Shown here piece after piece: positions 54,268 through 62,372 of a stretch of 64,000 nucleotides of DNA. The notes beneath the pieces are model-generated. The model saw nothing but the letters and a program-made list of their open reading frames with translations. It made no database searches and was not told the DNA's origin. This DNA comes from Nitrospinaceae bacterium (GTDB lineage Bacteria > Nitrospinota > Nitrospinia > Nitrospinales > Nitrospinaceae): the NCBI GenBank assembly GCA_028278405.1, contig JANQEK010000043.1, positions 1 to 64,000 on the forward strand, read 5' to 3'. A program made the translations under genes and the position numbers. Numbering within the stretch: position 1 is the stretch's first letter; each line of letters opens with the position of its first letter.

Positions 54268-54455
54268 AGAGGCGGTAGAGTTGATGGCATTAGGATGCGC
54301 CAGCGGAATGGCAGCGCAAGCTGCCGGTTCAATCAGCTCAGGAAAGTTTCGGAGTTCGCGGCAAAGCCGCCGGCGTGATGGTTTTTATTTTCCGGTTTAA
54401 TCGACAGGTGATGCCAGTTTTCCTTCAGTTTCCGGCGATTAGGAACGTGCCAAAA

Positions 54456-54464
54456 ATTTTAACA
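54456..54464 (-). promoter_or_regulatory. Possible extended -10 promoter of the murJ operon
   Basis: Minus strand TGTTAAAAT with a poor -35. It would give a leader of about 180 bases before murJ. Confidence 0.35.
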
Positions 54465-54518
54465 TAATACAAAGTACTTTAAAACAGAGGGAATTCCCTT
54501 TACTGAGGAGCAAATCAT

Positions 54519-54547
54519 TTGCCAAACAAGGGCTTATGAGATATTCT
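54519..54547 (+). promoter_or_regulatory. Sigma70-like promoter of the PglF-like gene
   Basis: TTGCCA at 54519-54524, 17-base spacer, TATTCT at 54542-54547; about 137 bases before the ATG at 54684. Confidence 0.5.
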
Positions 54548-54683
54548 TTACAAAGAAAGGCGCGGGTATTCATCTTGGTGCTGGATTTTACACTCCTTCT
54601 GCCGCGCAAAAAGTTGTACAGGTTCTAGCTTCAATCTTGAACTGACGAAACCCAACCTCCACCCAACAGTTTCGGGATCATCC

Positions 54684-56552
54684 ATGGCCGTTCTTAAGCT
54701 CAAAATGAGATGGTTGCCCTTGATCGTTCTGGACCTCGTGATCAGCGTCCTGACGATGTATCTTGCCTTCTTTCTACGGTTTGACGGGGCTATACCGGAA
54801 AACCAACTGTCCACGTTTTATAATCTCCTGCCTTTTCTCATACTATGTCGCCTGCCGGCATTTCTCTATTTCGGCTTGTATTCCCGGGTTTGGGAGTATT
54901 CCAGTCTGGAAGACCTGTTACAAATTGTGAAAGCGGTGAGTACAGGAACCCTGGTCATTTTGTTTGCTTCCTTCATGTTCAACCGGGCGGCGTTGGTGCC
55001 GCGGTCCGTGCTGTTTGTCGATATGTTTACCCTGATGTTGATGCTGGGCGGCATACGATTGATCTGGCGCCTGGCCAAGGAACGGGAATACCGGGTTCCA
55101 AAAAGTGAAGCGGATCACCGGATTCCGGTATTGATCATGGGAGCCGGCTATACCGGGATGCATTTGTTCAGGCATCTGCGCAGTTTTTCAAATCATTACT
55201 GGGTTGTGGGGTTTGTCGACAACGATCCCAAAAAAATCAATAGTCATATCCTGGGAATCAAAGTATTGGGGAGCCAGCAGGATATTCCCGAGCTTAAAAA
55301 AGAGTTGTCCGTTCAGGAGGTGTTGATCGCCATCAATGGCATCGATGGGGCTGGCCTGAGCAGCATTGTAGAGACTTGTCGATCCTGCAATGTCAAATGC
55401 AAGACCGTGTCCTCCATATTCGACCTGTCCACACAGCAACCCCATATTTCAACCATCCGCAATATTGAAATTTCAGATCTTTTGGGACGTGAGCCGGTCA
55501 GTCTGGATTTATCCCTGATTAAGAAAATGATTGCGGGGCAACGGGTTCTGGTGACAGGAGCCGGGGGATCCATCGGTTCGGAACTTTGCCGCCAATTGCT
55601 GGAATACGAACCCGAGTCTCTGATCATGATCGATCGCGGAGAGAATTACTTGTACGACCTGAACATGGAATTGTCCGGAAACTCCTCCGAAACCCAACAG
55701 CATTATTATTTTGGATCCGTCACCCATGCGCCTCAAATGGATTCTGTTTTTGAAAAACATCGTCCTCATCTGGTTTTTCATGCGGCCGCTCACAAACATG
55801 TTCCTCTAATGGAAACGAATGTGGAAGACGCGATTTTCAATAATGTGTTGGGGACTCAGCTGACGGCGGATATATCTGAAAAATACCAGGTAGAGAAATT
55901 CATTTTGGTGTCGACGGATAAAGTGGTGAAGCCCACCAGCGTTATGGGAATGACCAAGAAAATAGCTGAAAAATATATTCAATATAAAGGCCGCGATTCA
56001 CAGACCCGGTTTTTGACCGTTCGATTTGGCAATGTGCTGGGAAGCAATGGCAGCGTGGTTCCCTTATTCAAAAAGCAGATTGAAAAGGGAGGCCCGGTGA
56101 CGGTGACGCATCCGGACATGGAAAGATTTTTCATGCTGATACCCGAAGCGGTCCAGTTGATTTTGCAAGCGGCGCCTCTGGGGCAGGGCGGAGAAATATT
56201 CTTGCTGGAAATGGGAAAACCGGTGAAGCTCATGGAATTGGCAGAAAAAATGATCCGGCTGCTGGGATACACTCCGCACGAGACCATGGAAATCAAAATC
56301 ACCGGAATACGGCCGGGGGAAAAGTTATACGAAGAATTAATTGATGTGGGTGAAGAGGTTCTACCCACCCTCCATAAAAAAATCAATCGACTCAAACCCA
56401 ATACACAACCCACCGATGATTTCGTCCTTAAAATGGAAGGATTGTATGAATCCCTCCCCAACCTGGACAATGAAAGCCTGAAAACAAGATTGTTCGATTT
56501 TGTTGCGACCCAATGCGTGGATAAAACCGAATCAGCCGAGGTTCACAGATAA
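54684..56552 (+). CDS. Membrane-bound UDP-GlcNAc 4,6-dehydratase, PglF/CapD-like
   Basis: First step toward diamino sugars: UDP-GlcNAc to UDP-4-keto-6-deoxy sugar. The 622 residues have four N-terminal membrane helices (about 8-115) and a first Rossmann region (VLIMGAGYTGMHLFRHL near 150). The catalytic extended SDR domain (about 285-590) has RVLVTGAGGSIGSELCRQL, HAAAHKHVPLMETN, and STDKVVKPTSVMGMTKK where the Tyr of a classical SDR is replaced by Met, as in PglF/FlaA1-like dehydratases. It is transcribed alone, divergent from murJ. With the PglE- and PglD-like genes at 24.9-26.7 kb it completes the bacillosamine route. Confidence 0.92.
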   Translation: MAVLKLKMRWLPLIVLDLVISVLTMYLAFFLRFDGAIPENQLSTFYNLLPFLILCRLPAFLYFGLYSRVWEYSSLEDLLQIVKAVSTGTLVILFASFMFNRAALVPRSVLFVDMFTLMLMLGGIRLIWRLAKEREYRVPKSEADHRIPVLIMGAGYTGMHLFRHLRSFSNHYWVVGFVDNDPKKINSHILGIKVLGSQQDIPELKKELSVQEVLIAINGIDGAGLSSIVETCRSCNVKCKTVSSIFDLSTQQPHISTIRNIEISDLLGREPVSLDLSLIKKMIAGQRVLVTGAGGSIGSELCRQLLEYEPESLIMIDRGENYLYDLNMELSGNSSETQQHYYFGSVTHAPQMDSVFEKHRPHLVFHAAAHKHVPLMETNVEDAIFNNVLGTQLTADISEKYQVEKFILVSTDKVVKPTSVMGMTKKIAEKYIQYKGRDSQTRFLTVRFGNVLGSNGSVVPLFKKQIEKGGPVTVTHPDMERFFMLIPEAVQLILQAAPLGQGGEIFLLEMGKPVKLMELAEKMIRLLGYTPHETMEIKITGIRPGEKLYEELIDVGEEVLPTLHKKINRLKPNTQPTDDFVLKMEGLYESLPNLDNESLKTRLFDFVATQCVDKTESAEVHR

Positions 56553-56568
56553 TCTATTGCGGGTTCCG

Positions 56569-57642
56569 TTAATCGGACGGGGCCAGAACGCCCATCCGGT
56601 TGAGATATTCCTGAAGTGCGCGCGCCACCGTGCGGTGACCGGCAGAACCCCAGTGCGTGTCGTTAGGCAGGTACACGTCCCAAGTGCCGCGGGCGATTTC
56701 ATTTTTCAGGGCTACATTCAGATTCGGAACATTCAGTGTCCGGTGTTTTTTGATTTCATCCATCCAGCGAATTTTCTCACGGTCGAAGTCTTTAGCGAAT
56801 TCCTGATAGGCAGTTAACTTGTCTGGTGCAATCATGCCGACAAAAAGGGTTTTCCCGTTTTTTTGAAACGTGTTTTGAATGTAGGACAAACCGCAAATGG
56901 CTTGATCCAGATCCTCCTTGGAAATCCCGTATCTTTCAAAATCATTGCGATAAACCAGAAGATGATCGCTTTGCCGGTTGGAAAAAAGATCGTTGCGATT
57001 CAAGTGTATTTTAATGGCCCGGTTTGATTTTTTGTTGAAAGTCTTTTTTACAAGCCGTTTCAAATAGTGGGCGCCGGACGACAGGTTCGGATGAAACGGA
57101 CCTCCCTCGGTGTTTCTCATATGCGGCTGCGTTGTCTGGTTTCCCGGAAGGGTTCGGACCCGTTCTCCCTGATAAGGAACTGAAGTTGTCCGACAATTTC
57201 CTTTATTCCAACTGGTGGCCCGCCCCACGAAGGAGCGTTCCACGGTTTCGTAAATCACAATACGAGGCGGGTGGTCCTGATAGGCGGGGCTGACAACGAA
57301 CGATTCAATATCAATATCATCCACTTTGTAAGTGACGAGGCTCAAGCCGGTTTCACGAACGAAATAATTCTGCCATTGAGTGAGGGGGAAGGTGTGTGAA
57401 AAAGAATCGCCCAGAACCACGACGTCGTAATATCGGTCGTATTGATCTCCTTCCTCCAATGTAAAAAGCATGGAAGAAAAACGTTGCTGCGGTTCATTCC
57501 AGCCGAAATCGTTTTCCGTAAATCCACCTAGCCGGGTCAGGTCGCCTTCGATGGGCTCCACCCAAACGGCCAGAGAAACAAAAACAGCGAACAGAATTCC
57601 CAGAGGGATGAGGATGATTGAATTGTAACTGCGAAAATTCAT
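56569..57642 (-). CDS. AlgX/AlgJ-like SGNH O-acetyltransferase partner
   Basis: A 357-residue protein with one N-terminal membrane anchor (IILIPLGILFAVFVSLAVWV) and a periplasmic SGNH-like domain. The nucleophile block is DVVVLGDSFSHTFPL near residue 75. The His of the triad is expected in YLPNDTHWGSAGHRTVARAL near the C-terminus, which closely resembles the AlgX/AlgJ DTHW motif. It probably transfers acetyl groups delivered by the MBOAT protein encoded 3 bases upstream. No carbohydrate-binding module is visible. Confidence 0.88.
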   Translation of the reverse strand: MNFRSYNSIILIPLGILFAVFVSLAVWVEPIEGDLTRLGGFTENDFGWNEPQQRFSSMLFTLEEGDQYDRYYDVVVLGDSFSHTFPLTQWQNYFVRETGLSLVTYKVDDIDIESFVVSPAYQDHPPRIVIYETVERSFVGRATSWNKGNCRTTSVPYQGERVRTLPGNQTTQPHMRNTEGGPFHPNLSSGAHYLKRLVKKTFNKKSNRAIKIHLNRNDLFSNRQSDHLLVYRNDFERYGISKEDLDQAICGLSYIQNTFQKNGKTLFVGMIAPDKLTAYQEFAKDFDREKIRWMDEIKKHRTLNVPNLNVALKNEIARGTWDVYLPNDTHWGSAGHRTVARALQEYLNRMGVLAPSD

Positions 57643-57645
57643 CGG

Positions 57646-59199
57646 TCAAAATTGAAAGTATAAAAATTCGCTGATACCCGTCATATTAAACAAGCACAGA
57701 ACAGCCATAACCAGAACCGCCAGTGACCAGGTACGGCTGGGTTTCCATTCGATAAAAGAAGGATCGCGTGGGTCTTCAAGAAAATTAATTGCTGGTTCGA
57801 ATTTGCGCATGATTTGCTGTGTATTCGGTAAAACCCAGCAGGCTAGAAGTAAAGGCAAAGCCCAATATAAGAGCGCGCGTTTGATATGAATGACCAGGAT
57901 TCCGGTTTCCATCCCCCAATCTTGCAATAGGGGACCGAGGCGGTCCATTTTGGCCACCCATTCCTTGTTGATGGGAAAACCGTTGTACCCCATCATTCCC
58001 TCGTAAACTTTCAGCGCGGCATCCATAGTGTCGGCGCGAAACACTACCCAGGCGACAACCACCACGAAAAAAGTGAGTGAACGGGACGCATAGAGATAAA
58101 AACTTCCCTTGAGATTCCAGTTCAATGAGGTGTATACAGCCCGCCAGGCATGGTTGATGAACAAGTATACACCGTGCAGTCCGCCCCAGATCACAAACGT
58201 CCAGCCCGCTCCGTGCCAAAGTCCTCCCAGAAGCATGGTAATAATCAGATTCATATATTGACGGGCCGGGCCTTTCTGGTTACCGCCCAACGGAATGTAC
58301 AGGTAATCCAGCATGAATCGGGAGAGTGTCATATGCCAGCGCCGCCAAAAGTCGACAATACTTGTTGCTTTATAAGGCGAGTTGAAATTGAGCGGCAGGC
58401 GAACCCCGAACATTCGTCCCAGGCCAATCGCCATATCCGAATATCCTGAGAAATCGAAATAGAGCTGAAAGGTGTATGCCAGTGCAGCTCCCCAACCTTC
58501 AAAAAAAGTGATGTCCGCTCCTGCCGCCGCGGCGTTGAACACCGGAGTGGAAAATTGCGCAACGGTGTCGGCGATCATCACCTTCTTAAACAGGCCGATA
58601 AAGAAAATGGTGATCCCTATCGAAAAATTTTCGTTTTTGAATTTGTAAAGAGAATCTCTGGCAAACTGGTGGAGCATCTCCTTGTGGTGGACAATGGGAC
58701 CGGCGATCAACTGGGGGAAAAAAGTGACGAACAAGCAGTATTGAAGGAAATTGTGCTCGCGGGTTTCGCCCCGGTAAACGTCCACCAGATAAGCAATCTG
58801 CTGAAATGTAAAAAATGAGATGGCGAGCGGCAGGATGATAGGGGCTAAATGAAATTCCGTGTCGAATCCCTGGTTGACCGCGTTGACAAAAAAATTCGCA
58901 TACTTGAAATATCCAATAGCCGCCAGGTTGCCGGCGATACCCACTACCAGCAATCCCTTCTTTCCGGATGTGGGGTTGGAGGAACCCATGGCGAGGCCGA
59001 CGCCAATACTGTAATTGAACAGGACCGATCCGATTAGAAGACCCAAGTAGGCCGGATTCCACCATCCGTAAAAAAACAGCGATGCGGCCACCAGCCAGGA
59101 AATGGCGATACGATGATGTCCCCAGGCGCCTATCTTGAAAAAAAGAAACAGGGTAATGGGAAGGAAAAAAATTATGAAAGGATAGGAATTAAACAGCAT
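57646..59199 (-). CDS. MBOAT-family O-acyltransferase, AlgI-like
   Basis: Passes acyl (usually acetyl) groups across the inner membrane for polysaccharide O-acetylation. The 517 residues form about eleven helices, with YSDMAIGLGRMFGVRLPLNF, DFWRRWHMTLSRFMLDYLYIP and GGLWHGAGWTFVIWGGLHG, which holds the conserved His of the family. Paired with the AlgX-like gene directly after it. Alginate-specific genes (alg8, alg44, algD) are absent, so the target is another glycan of the island. Confidence 0.92.
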   Translation of the reverse strand: MLFNSYPFIIFFLPITLFLFFKIGAWGHHRIAISWLVAASLFFYGWWNPAYLGLLIGSVLFNYSIGVGLAMGSSNPTSGKKGLLVVGIAGNLAAIGYFKYANFFVNAVNQGFDTEFHLAPIILPLAISFFTFQQIAYLVDVYRGETREHNFLQYCLFVTFFPQLIAGPIVHHKEMLHQFARDSLYKFKNENFSIGITIFFIGLFKKVMIADTVAQFSTPVFNAAAAGADITFFEGWGAALAYTFQLYFDFSGYSDMAIGLGRMFGVRLPLNFNSPYKATSIVDFWRRWHMTLSRFMLDYLYIPLGGNQKGPARQYMNLIITMLLGGLWHGAGWTFVIWGGLHGVYLFINHAWRAVYTSLNWNLKGSFYLYASRSLTFFVVVVAWVVFRADTMDAALKVYEGMMGYNGFPINKEWVAKMDRLGPLLQDWGMETGILVIHIKRALLYWALPLLLACWVLPNTQQIMRKFEPAINFLEDPRDPSFIEWKPSRTWSLAVLVMAVLCLFNMTGISEFLYFQF

Positions 59200-59298
59200 T
59201 AGTTTAATTCAATTGTAATGGCGACAATGTTACGTGGATTTTCTACCCTGGAGGTCATGATCAAAAAAGAAAGTATCGCGTGGAAAATCGGCCGGTAT

Positions 59299-59901
59299 TT
59301 AAACTTTGAACACTTTGGCCTGATCAAGGAAGTGGATGATCTGTTTGACACAATCGTCCACTGAATGCTCAGAAGTTTTGATGTGAACCTCCGGCAATAC
59401 GGGCGGCTCATAAGGAGAGGAAATTCCGGTAAAATCGTTGATCTCTCCCTTGCGTGCTTTTTTATACAGTCCTTTGGTATCTCGTTCTTCGCAAACCTCG
59501 AGAGGGCAGTCGACAAAGACCTCGATAAAACGGCCGTCGTCCATCGACCCCCGCACCCAGTCCCGGTCTTCCCGAAAAGGGGAAATAAAAGCGACAATCA
59601 CCACAAACGCCTGATTGGCGAGCAATTTTGCCACTTCGCCGATTCTACGGATATTCTCCTTCCGGTCTTCGGCGGAAAAACCGAGGTCCTGATTCAGTCC
59701 ACTGCGAACAATATCTCCATCCAAAATAGTGACTAACGCTTTCTGTTCGAACAGGGCGTTTTCCAAAGCAATGGATACGGTGGTTTTGCCTGCACCCGAC
59801 AAACCGGTCAGCCAGATGATAGTGCCTTTTTGCTGAAACCGTGCTTCTCTTTGGTCACGGCTGATCTTTTGGGGGGCAGACTGAGTTTGAGAAATTCCCA
59901 T
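59299..59901 (-). CDS. cysC: Adenylylsulfate (APS) kinase
   Basis: Makes PAPS from APS. The 200 residues contain the P-loop IIWLTGLSGAGKTTVSIAL, DGDIVRSGLNQDLGFSAEDRKENIRRIGE (APS-binding and lid) and FISPFREDRDWVR, followed by VFVDCPLEVCEERD. Normal length. No sulfurylase (cysD/N or sat) is adjacent, so it was probably recruited to supply PAPS for the sulfotransferase encoded at 46.4 kb rather than for sulfate assimilation; this is inference. It has its own promoter upstream and may be cotranscribed with the O-acetylation pair 100 bases downstream. Confidence 0.94.
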   Translation of the reverse strand: MGISQTQSAPQKISRDQREARFQQKGTIIWLTGLSGAGKTTVSIALENALFEQKALVTILDGDIVRSGLNQDLGFSAEDRKENIRRIGEVAKLLANQAFVVIVAFISPFREDRDWVRGSMDDGRFIEVFVDCPLEVCEERDTKGLYKKARKGEINDFTGISSPYEPPVLPEVHIKTSEHSVDDCVKQIIHFLDQAKVFKV

Positions 59902-59991
59902 AATGACCTTTGAATAAAATCGGAGTGTGCAGTTTTTCTGGGGATTCCAGTTGTTAGCTGTTTACTGGAGACAACCGCAATATATCCTTAA

Positions 59992-60020
59992 ATTGTAGAA
60001 GGAAATGCTTCCGTAGACAA
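59992..60020 (-). promoter_or_regulatory. Sigma70-like promoter of cysC
   Basis: Minus strand TTGTCT (60020-60015), 17-base spacer, TACAAT (59997-59992); about 90 bases before the cysC ATG. Confidence 0.55.
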
Positions 60021-60132
60021 GTGATATATAATTGCGTGTATTCGAAAAGAATGATTTTGCTCTCTCCTGAAAGAAGCCTGGCAGGAAGTATCGGTTTCCA
60101 TTTCAATAAAATGGTTCGGGCAACGCTTCCCT

Positions 60133-60885
60133 TCAATAAATATCCGAGGACCAATCCAGACTTTCCAGATGTTCTCTCAAGTGGGAGATGGTCCTGAACC
60201 GTTCCAGGATCAGCGATCGCTTGAGTCCACAACAGATTTCTTTCACGGTGCCCGGCATTTTTGAGTATCGTTTGGCGCCTCCCAGTGCGTCATAAAATAT
60301 CCGGATCAATTCGCAGATATCCTGCTGACGTGTTTCTTTTTTCGGGATGGGGCCGTTGAACAAGTCGAGCAGTTTGACCTCAAATTCCAATCCGAACCGG
60401 TTGACGATGATGTTGTCCGTGTGCAGATCACCGTGGGTTTCGTTCAACAGATGAATTTCCTCGATCCCGCAGGTCAGCGCATACAACAGGTGGAGGGCTT
60501 GATAGGGATGAAGCCTGTGTCCCGGAAACTTCTTGAGGAATTCCGACAGCAAATCTCCTTCGACATAATCCGAAATCAAAACCGTGATCGGAATTTTCCG
60601 GACCAGCAGAATTTCCTCTGTGTGGTACTGGATCAGAATGGGCACCTGGCGAAGCTTGTGCAGTTTCTGGGCATAGGTTTTGGCGGTTTTGCCGCCGCGG
60701 TTTCTCTGAGGGAAAAACAGTTTTGCCGCCCGTTCAATGCCGGTACGGATCTCGCGGATTTTGTAGACTTCCCCCTCCCAGCCTGCGCCGAGTAGAGAAA
60801 GGACTTCATATTTTCCGGAAATTTTGCGTCCGGCAGCGAGGTCGAACGAATCGATCACTGCCTTCCTGGCGCCCTTTTTCCCCAA
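60133..60885 (-). CDS. Small protein-kinase-like protein
   Basis: A 250-residue kinase-fold protein without other domains. Seen: Gly-rich loop LLGAGWEGEVYKI, the ATP lysine in RAAKLFFPQ, the catalytic loop HGDLHTDNIIV (HxDxxxxN) and a DFG equivalent LLDLFNG. All core residues are present, so it could be active, either as a Ser/Thr kinase or as a small-molecule kinase. I start at TTG 60885, which has GAGGAG 7 bases upstream, rather than TTG 60900, whose codon sits just before that ribosome site. No phosphatase or substrate gene is adjacent. Confidence 0.75.
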   Translation of the reverse strand: MGKKGARKAVIDSFDLAAGRKISGKYEVLSLLGAGWEGEVYKIREIRTGIERAAKLFFPQRNRGGKTAKTYAQKLHKLRQVPILIQYHTEEILLVRKIPITVLISDYVEGDLLSEFLKKFPGHRLHPYQALHLLYALTCGIEEIHLLNETHGDLHTDNIIVNRFGLEFEVKLLDLFNGPIPKKETRQQDICELIRIFYDALGGAKRYSKMPGTVKEICCGLKRSLILERFRTISHLREHLESLDWSSDIY

Positions 60886-60923
60886 AACAACTCTCCTCAA
60901 TCAACGTGGAAATTGGTGCTTTC

Positions 60924-60952
60924 TTTTTACGGAAAAAGTTCTCATTTGGCAA
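60924..60952 (-). promoter_or_regulatory. Possible promoter of the kinase-like gene
   Basis: Minus strand TTGCCA (60952-60947), 17-base spacer, TAAAAA (60929-60924), about 40 bases before the TTG start. Confidence 0.4.
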
Positions 60953-61111
60953 TTGATTTCTCAGGGACCGGAACAAGGATTATCTGGTGTTGTCAGAAGA
61001 TGGCAATCGTCTGCTGGTGCGTGGCAAATGATCTGTGGGAGGGAGAAACACAAAAAAATCCCCACCGCCTTTACAGAAAAGGGTCAGTGGGAGATGGTGT
61101 GGCGTATATGA

Positions 61112-61531
61112 TTATTTGTTGGCGCAGACGGCGGTCACACCGCATTTGATGTAGTGATTAGAGATGCCGAAAAAGTCCTTCGATCTCGGGGCATGTCGGC
61201 CCTCACACACGCAGGCATTTTTAGTTCTACGCTGGATCGCTCGATCCGGTCCTTTTATTTTAAAGGGATCGTCCCCGGCAGTACCCGTTTCCGCCCACCA
61301 TTTTTTGCATTGGAACAGAACCGGGTAATCTTCAGGGCACTGGGCTTCCACCATGACTTTTCCCGGTTCGTCATCGGTTTCCTTACTGCTGGAACCGCCT
61401 TCGGCTGAAAATTCCTTGAGCTCCCGGGGAGCGCTGGGATCAATGGTTTTTCCACCGCCACAATGAATATTCATAAAGGCAAACAGGGTCAAAAACAGAA
61501 AGGTTGCGATACGGGTTGTGGAAATCTTCAC
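61112..61531 (-). CDS. Small exported or lipoprotein-like hypothetical protein
   Basis: From GTG 61531, with AGGAG 7 bases upstream and a promoter about 40 bases away, the 139-residue product begins KISTTRIATFLFLTLFAFMN. This is a hydrophobic signal followed by IHCGGG. The Cys could be lipid-modified, but His at -1 is unusual for a lipobox, so simple secretion is also possible. The mature part has six Cys (CPEDYPVLFQCKKWW, ACVCEGRH, KCGVTAVC), suggesting disulfides. I do not recognise the family. The longer TTG frame (61555) would bury the signal. Confidence 0.65.
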   Translation of the reverse strand: MKISTTRIATFLFLTLFAFMNIHCGGGKTIDPSAPRELKEFSAEGGSSSKETDDEPGKVMVEAQCPEDYPVLFQCKKWWAETGTAGDDPFKIKGPDRAIQRRTKNACVCEGRHAPRSKDFFGISNHYIKCGVTAVCANK

Positions 61532-61568
61532 AGAATCACTCCTCGTTGAGTTCAATCGGTATATCTTT

Positions 61569-61597
61569 AAAGTACAATAAATTCAGCGAGGTATCAA
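61569..61597 (-). promoter_or_regulatory. Promoter of the small exported protein gene
   Basis: Minus strand TTGATA (61597-61592), 17-base spacer, TACTTT (61574-61569). Confidence 0.5.
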
Positions 61598-61682
61598 TAC
61601 ATTTTCATTAACAGAAAATTTAACTATTATGCAGGAGTGCTCCCTGATGGGAGATGTATAATACAGGCAAATACTGGAAGAC

Positions 61683-61940
61683 TCATCCTTCACGAAAAAA
61701 GCCTACAAGGACCAATATAGCCATCATGAGTCCGGAAAGCAGATAGAAGAACAATCCCATGGTCGGTCTGCCTATCATGTCAACGAAGTTTGCCTTGCCG
61801 TGCATGAGACCCCAATTGAAAACGTAGGCAAAGCTGATCATTAATCCCATTTTGTACCTTCTTAAAAGGAAACAAATCGTGCTTAGAAACACGTATGAGA
61901 CTATTTGTCCTAAGGGGATAGTAAATTCCATATCACTCAT
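61683..61940 (-). CDS. Small membrane protein (85 residues)
   Basis: Starts at ATG 61940 with a consensus AGGAGGT 8 bases upstream, so it is very likely translated. Three hydrophobic segments: QIVSYVFLSTICFLL, MGLMISFAYVFNWGLMHG and TMGLFFYLLSGLMMAILVLVGFF, with RRYK between the first two. I do not recognise a family. It lies between tRNA-Thr and the small exported protein gene on the same strand, each apparently with its own signals. Confidence 0.75.
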   Translation of the reverse strand: MSDMEFTIPLGQIVSYVFLSTICFLLRRYKMGLMISFAYVFNWGLMHGKANFVDMIGRPTMGLFFYLLSGLMMAILVLVGFFREG

Positions 61941-62078
61941 AATCCAAACCTCCTGATTTTAAGGGTTGGCATTAATTCTAGAGAGGAAAGGGCCTGGCTC
62001 GTTTTTAACATCCGAGTGCTTTAAGATCATCAGGAATAAATTGTCTTTTAAGCGGGATTATCAGAACTTACAAAAAAA

Positions 62079-62154
62079 TGGAGCCGGCGAGAGGAATTGA
62101 ACCCCCGACCCACTGATTACAAATCAGTTGCTCTACCAACTGAGCTACGCCGGC
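62079..62154 (-). tRNA. tRNA-Thr (anticodon TGT)
   Basis: A full 76-base cloverleaf on the minus strand: acceptor GCCGGCG pairing with CGCCGGC, D-arm GCTCAGTTGGTAGAGC, anticodon arm CTGAT-TTGTAAT-CAG region with TGT (reads ACA), T-arm GTCGGGGGTTCAATTCCTCTC and an encoded CCA end. T-rich sequence directly follows the CCA. Confidence 0.96.
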
Positions 62155-62174
62155 ATCTTTCAGGAAAAGAGGGA

Positions 62175-62201
62175 GGTTCGCGATCGACCACTAAGCGAAC
62201 C
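62175..62201. repeat. Inverted repeat GGTTCGC...GCGAACC beside tRNA-Thr
   Basis: Perfect 7-base arms with a 13-base spacer, 20 bases outside the 5' end of the tRNA. No T-run follows on either strand. Role unknown. Confidence 0.35.
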
Positions 62202-62372
62202 GATCCCCATTATAAAGGAAAAATTGCGGAAAAGAACCGGAGGTTTTCGCAGGCGGTGATCAGCAATGAAATATCAATTTTCTGATTTTATCGATTATCA
62301 TAGATGAGTATGTTGATTGACCTCCAAGTATCTGAATAATAACTTCCCGAACTTCAACTTTCGAACATTTGC

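Larger units (their letters stand above)
54268..54683. other. Divergent murJ/pglF-like regulatory region
   Basis: A 416-base gap with no supported gene. The murJ-proximal 150 bases are GC-rich (GCGGCAAAGCCGCCGGCG near 54359). The centre is AT-rich and contains two palindromes, AAAGTACTTT (54471-54480) and AGGGAATTCCCT (54488-54499), set between the two outward promoters listed separately. Confidence 0.5.

Noticed and set aside
54548-54814. An 88-codon frame antisense to the 5' end of the PglF-like gene
   Set aside because: Overlaps a promoter and a well-supported gene start on the other strand; no ribosome site.
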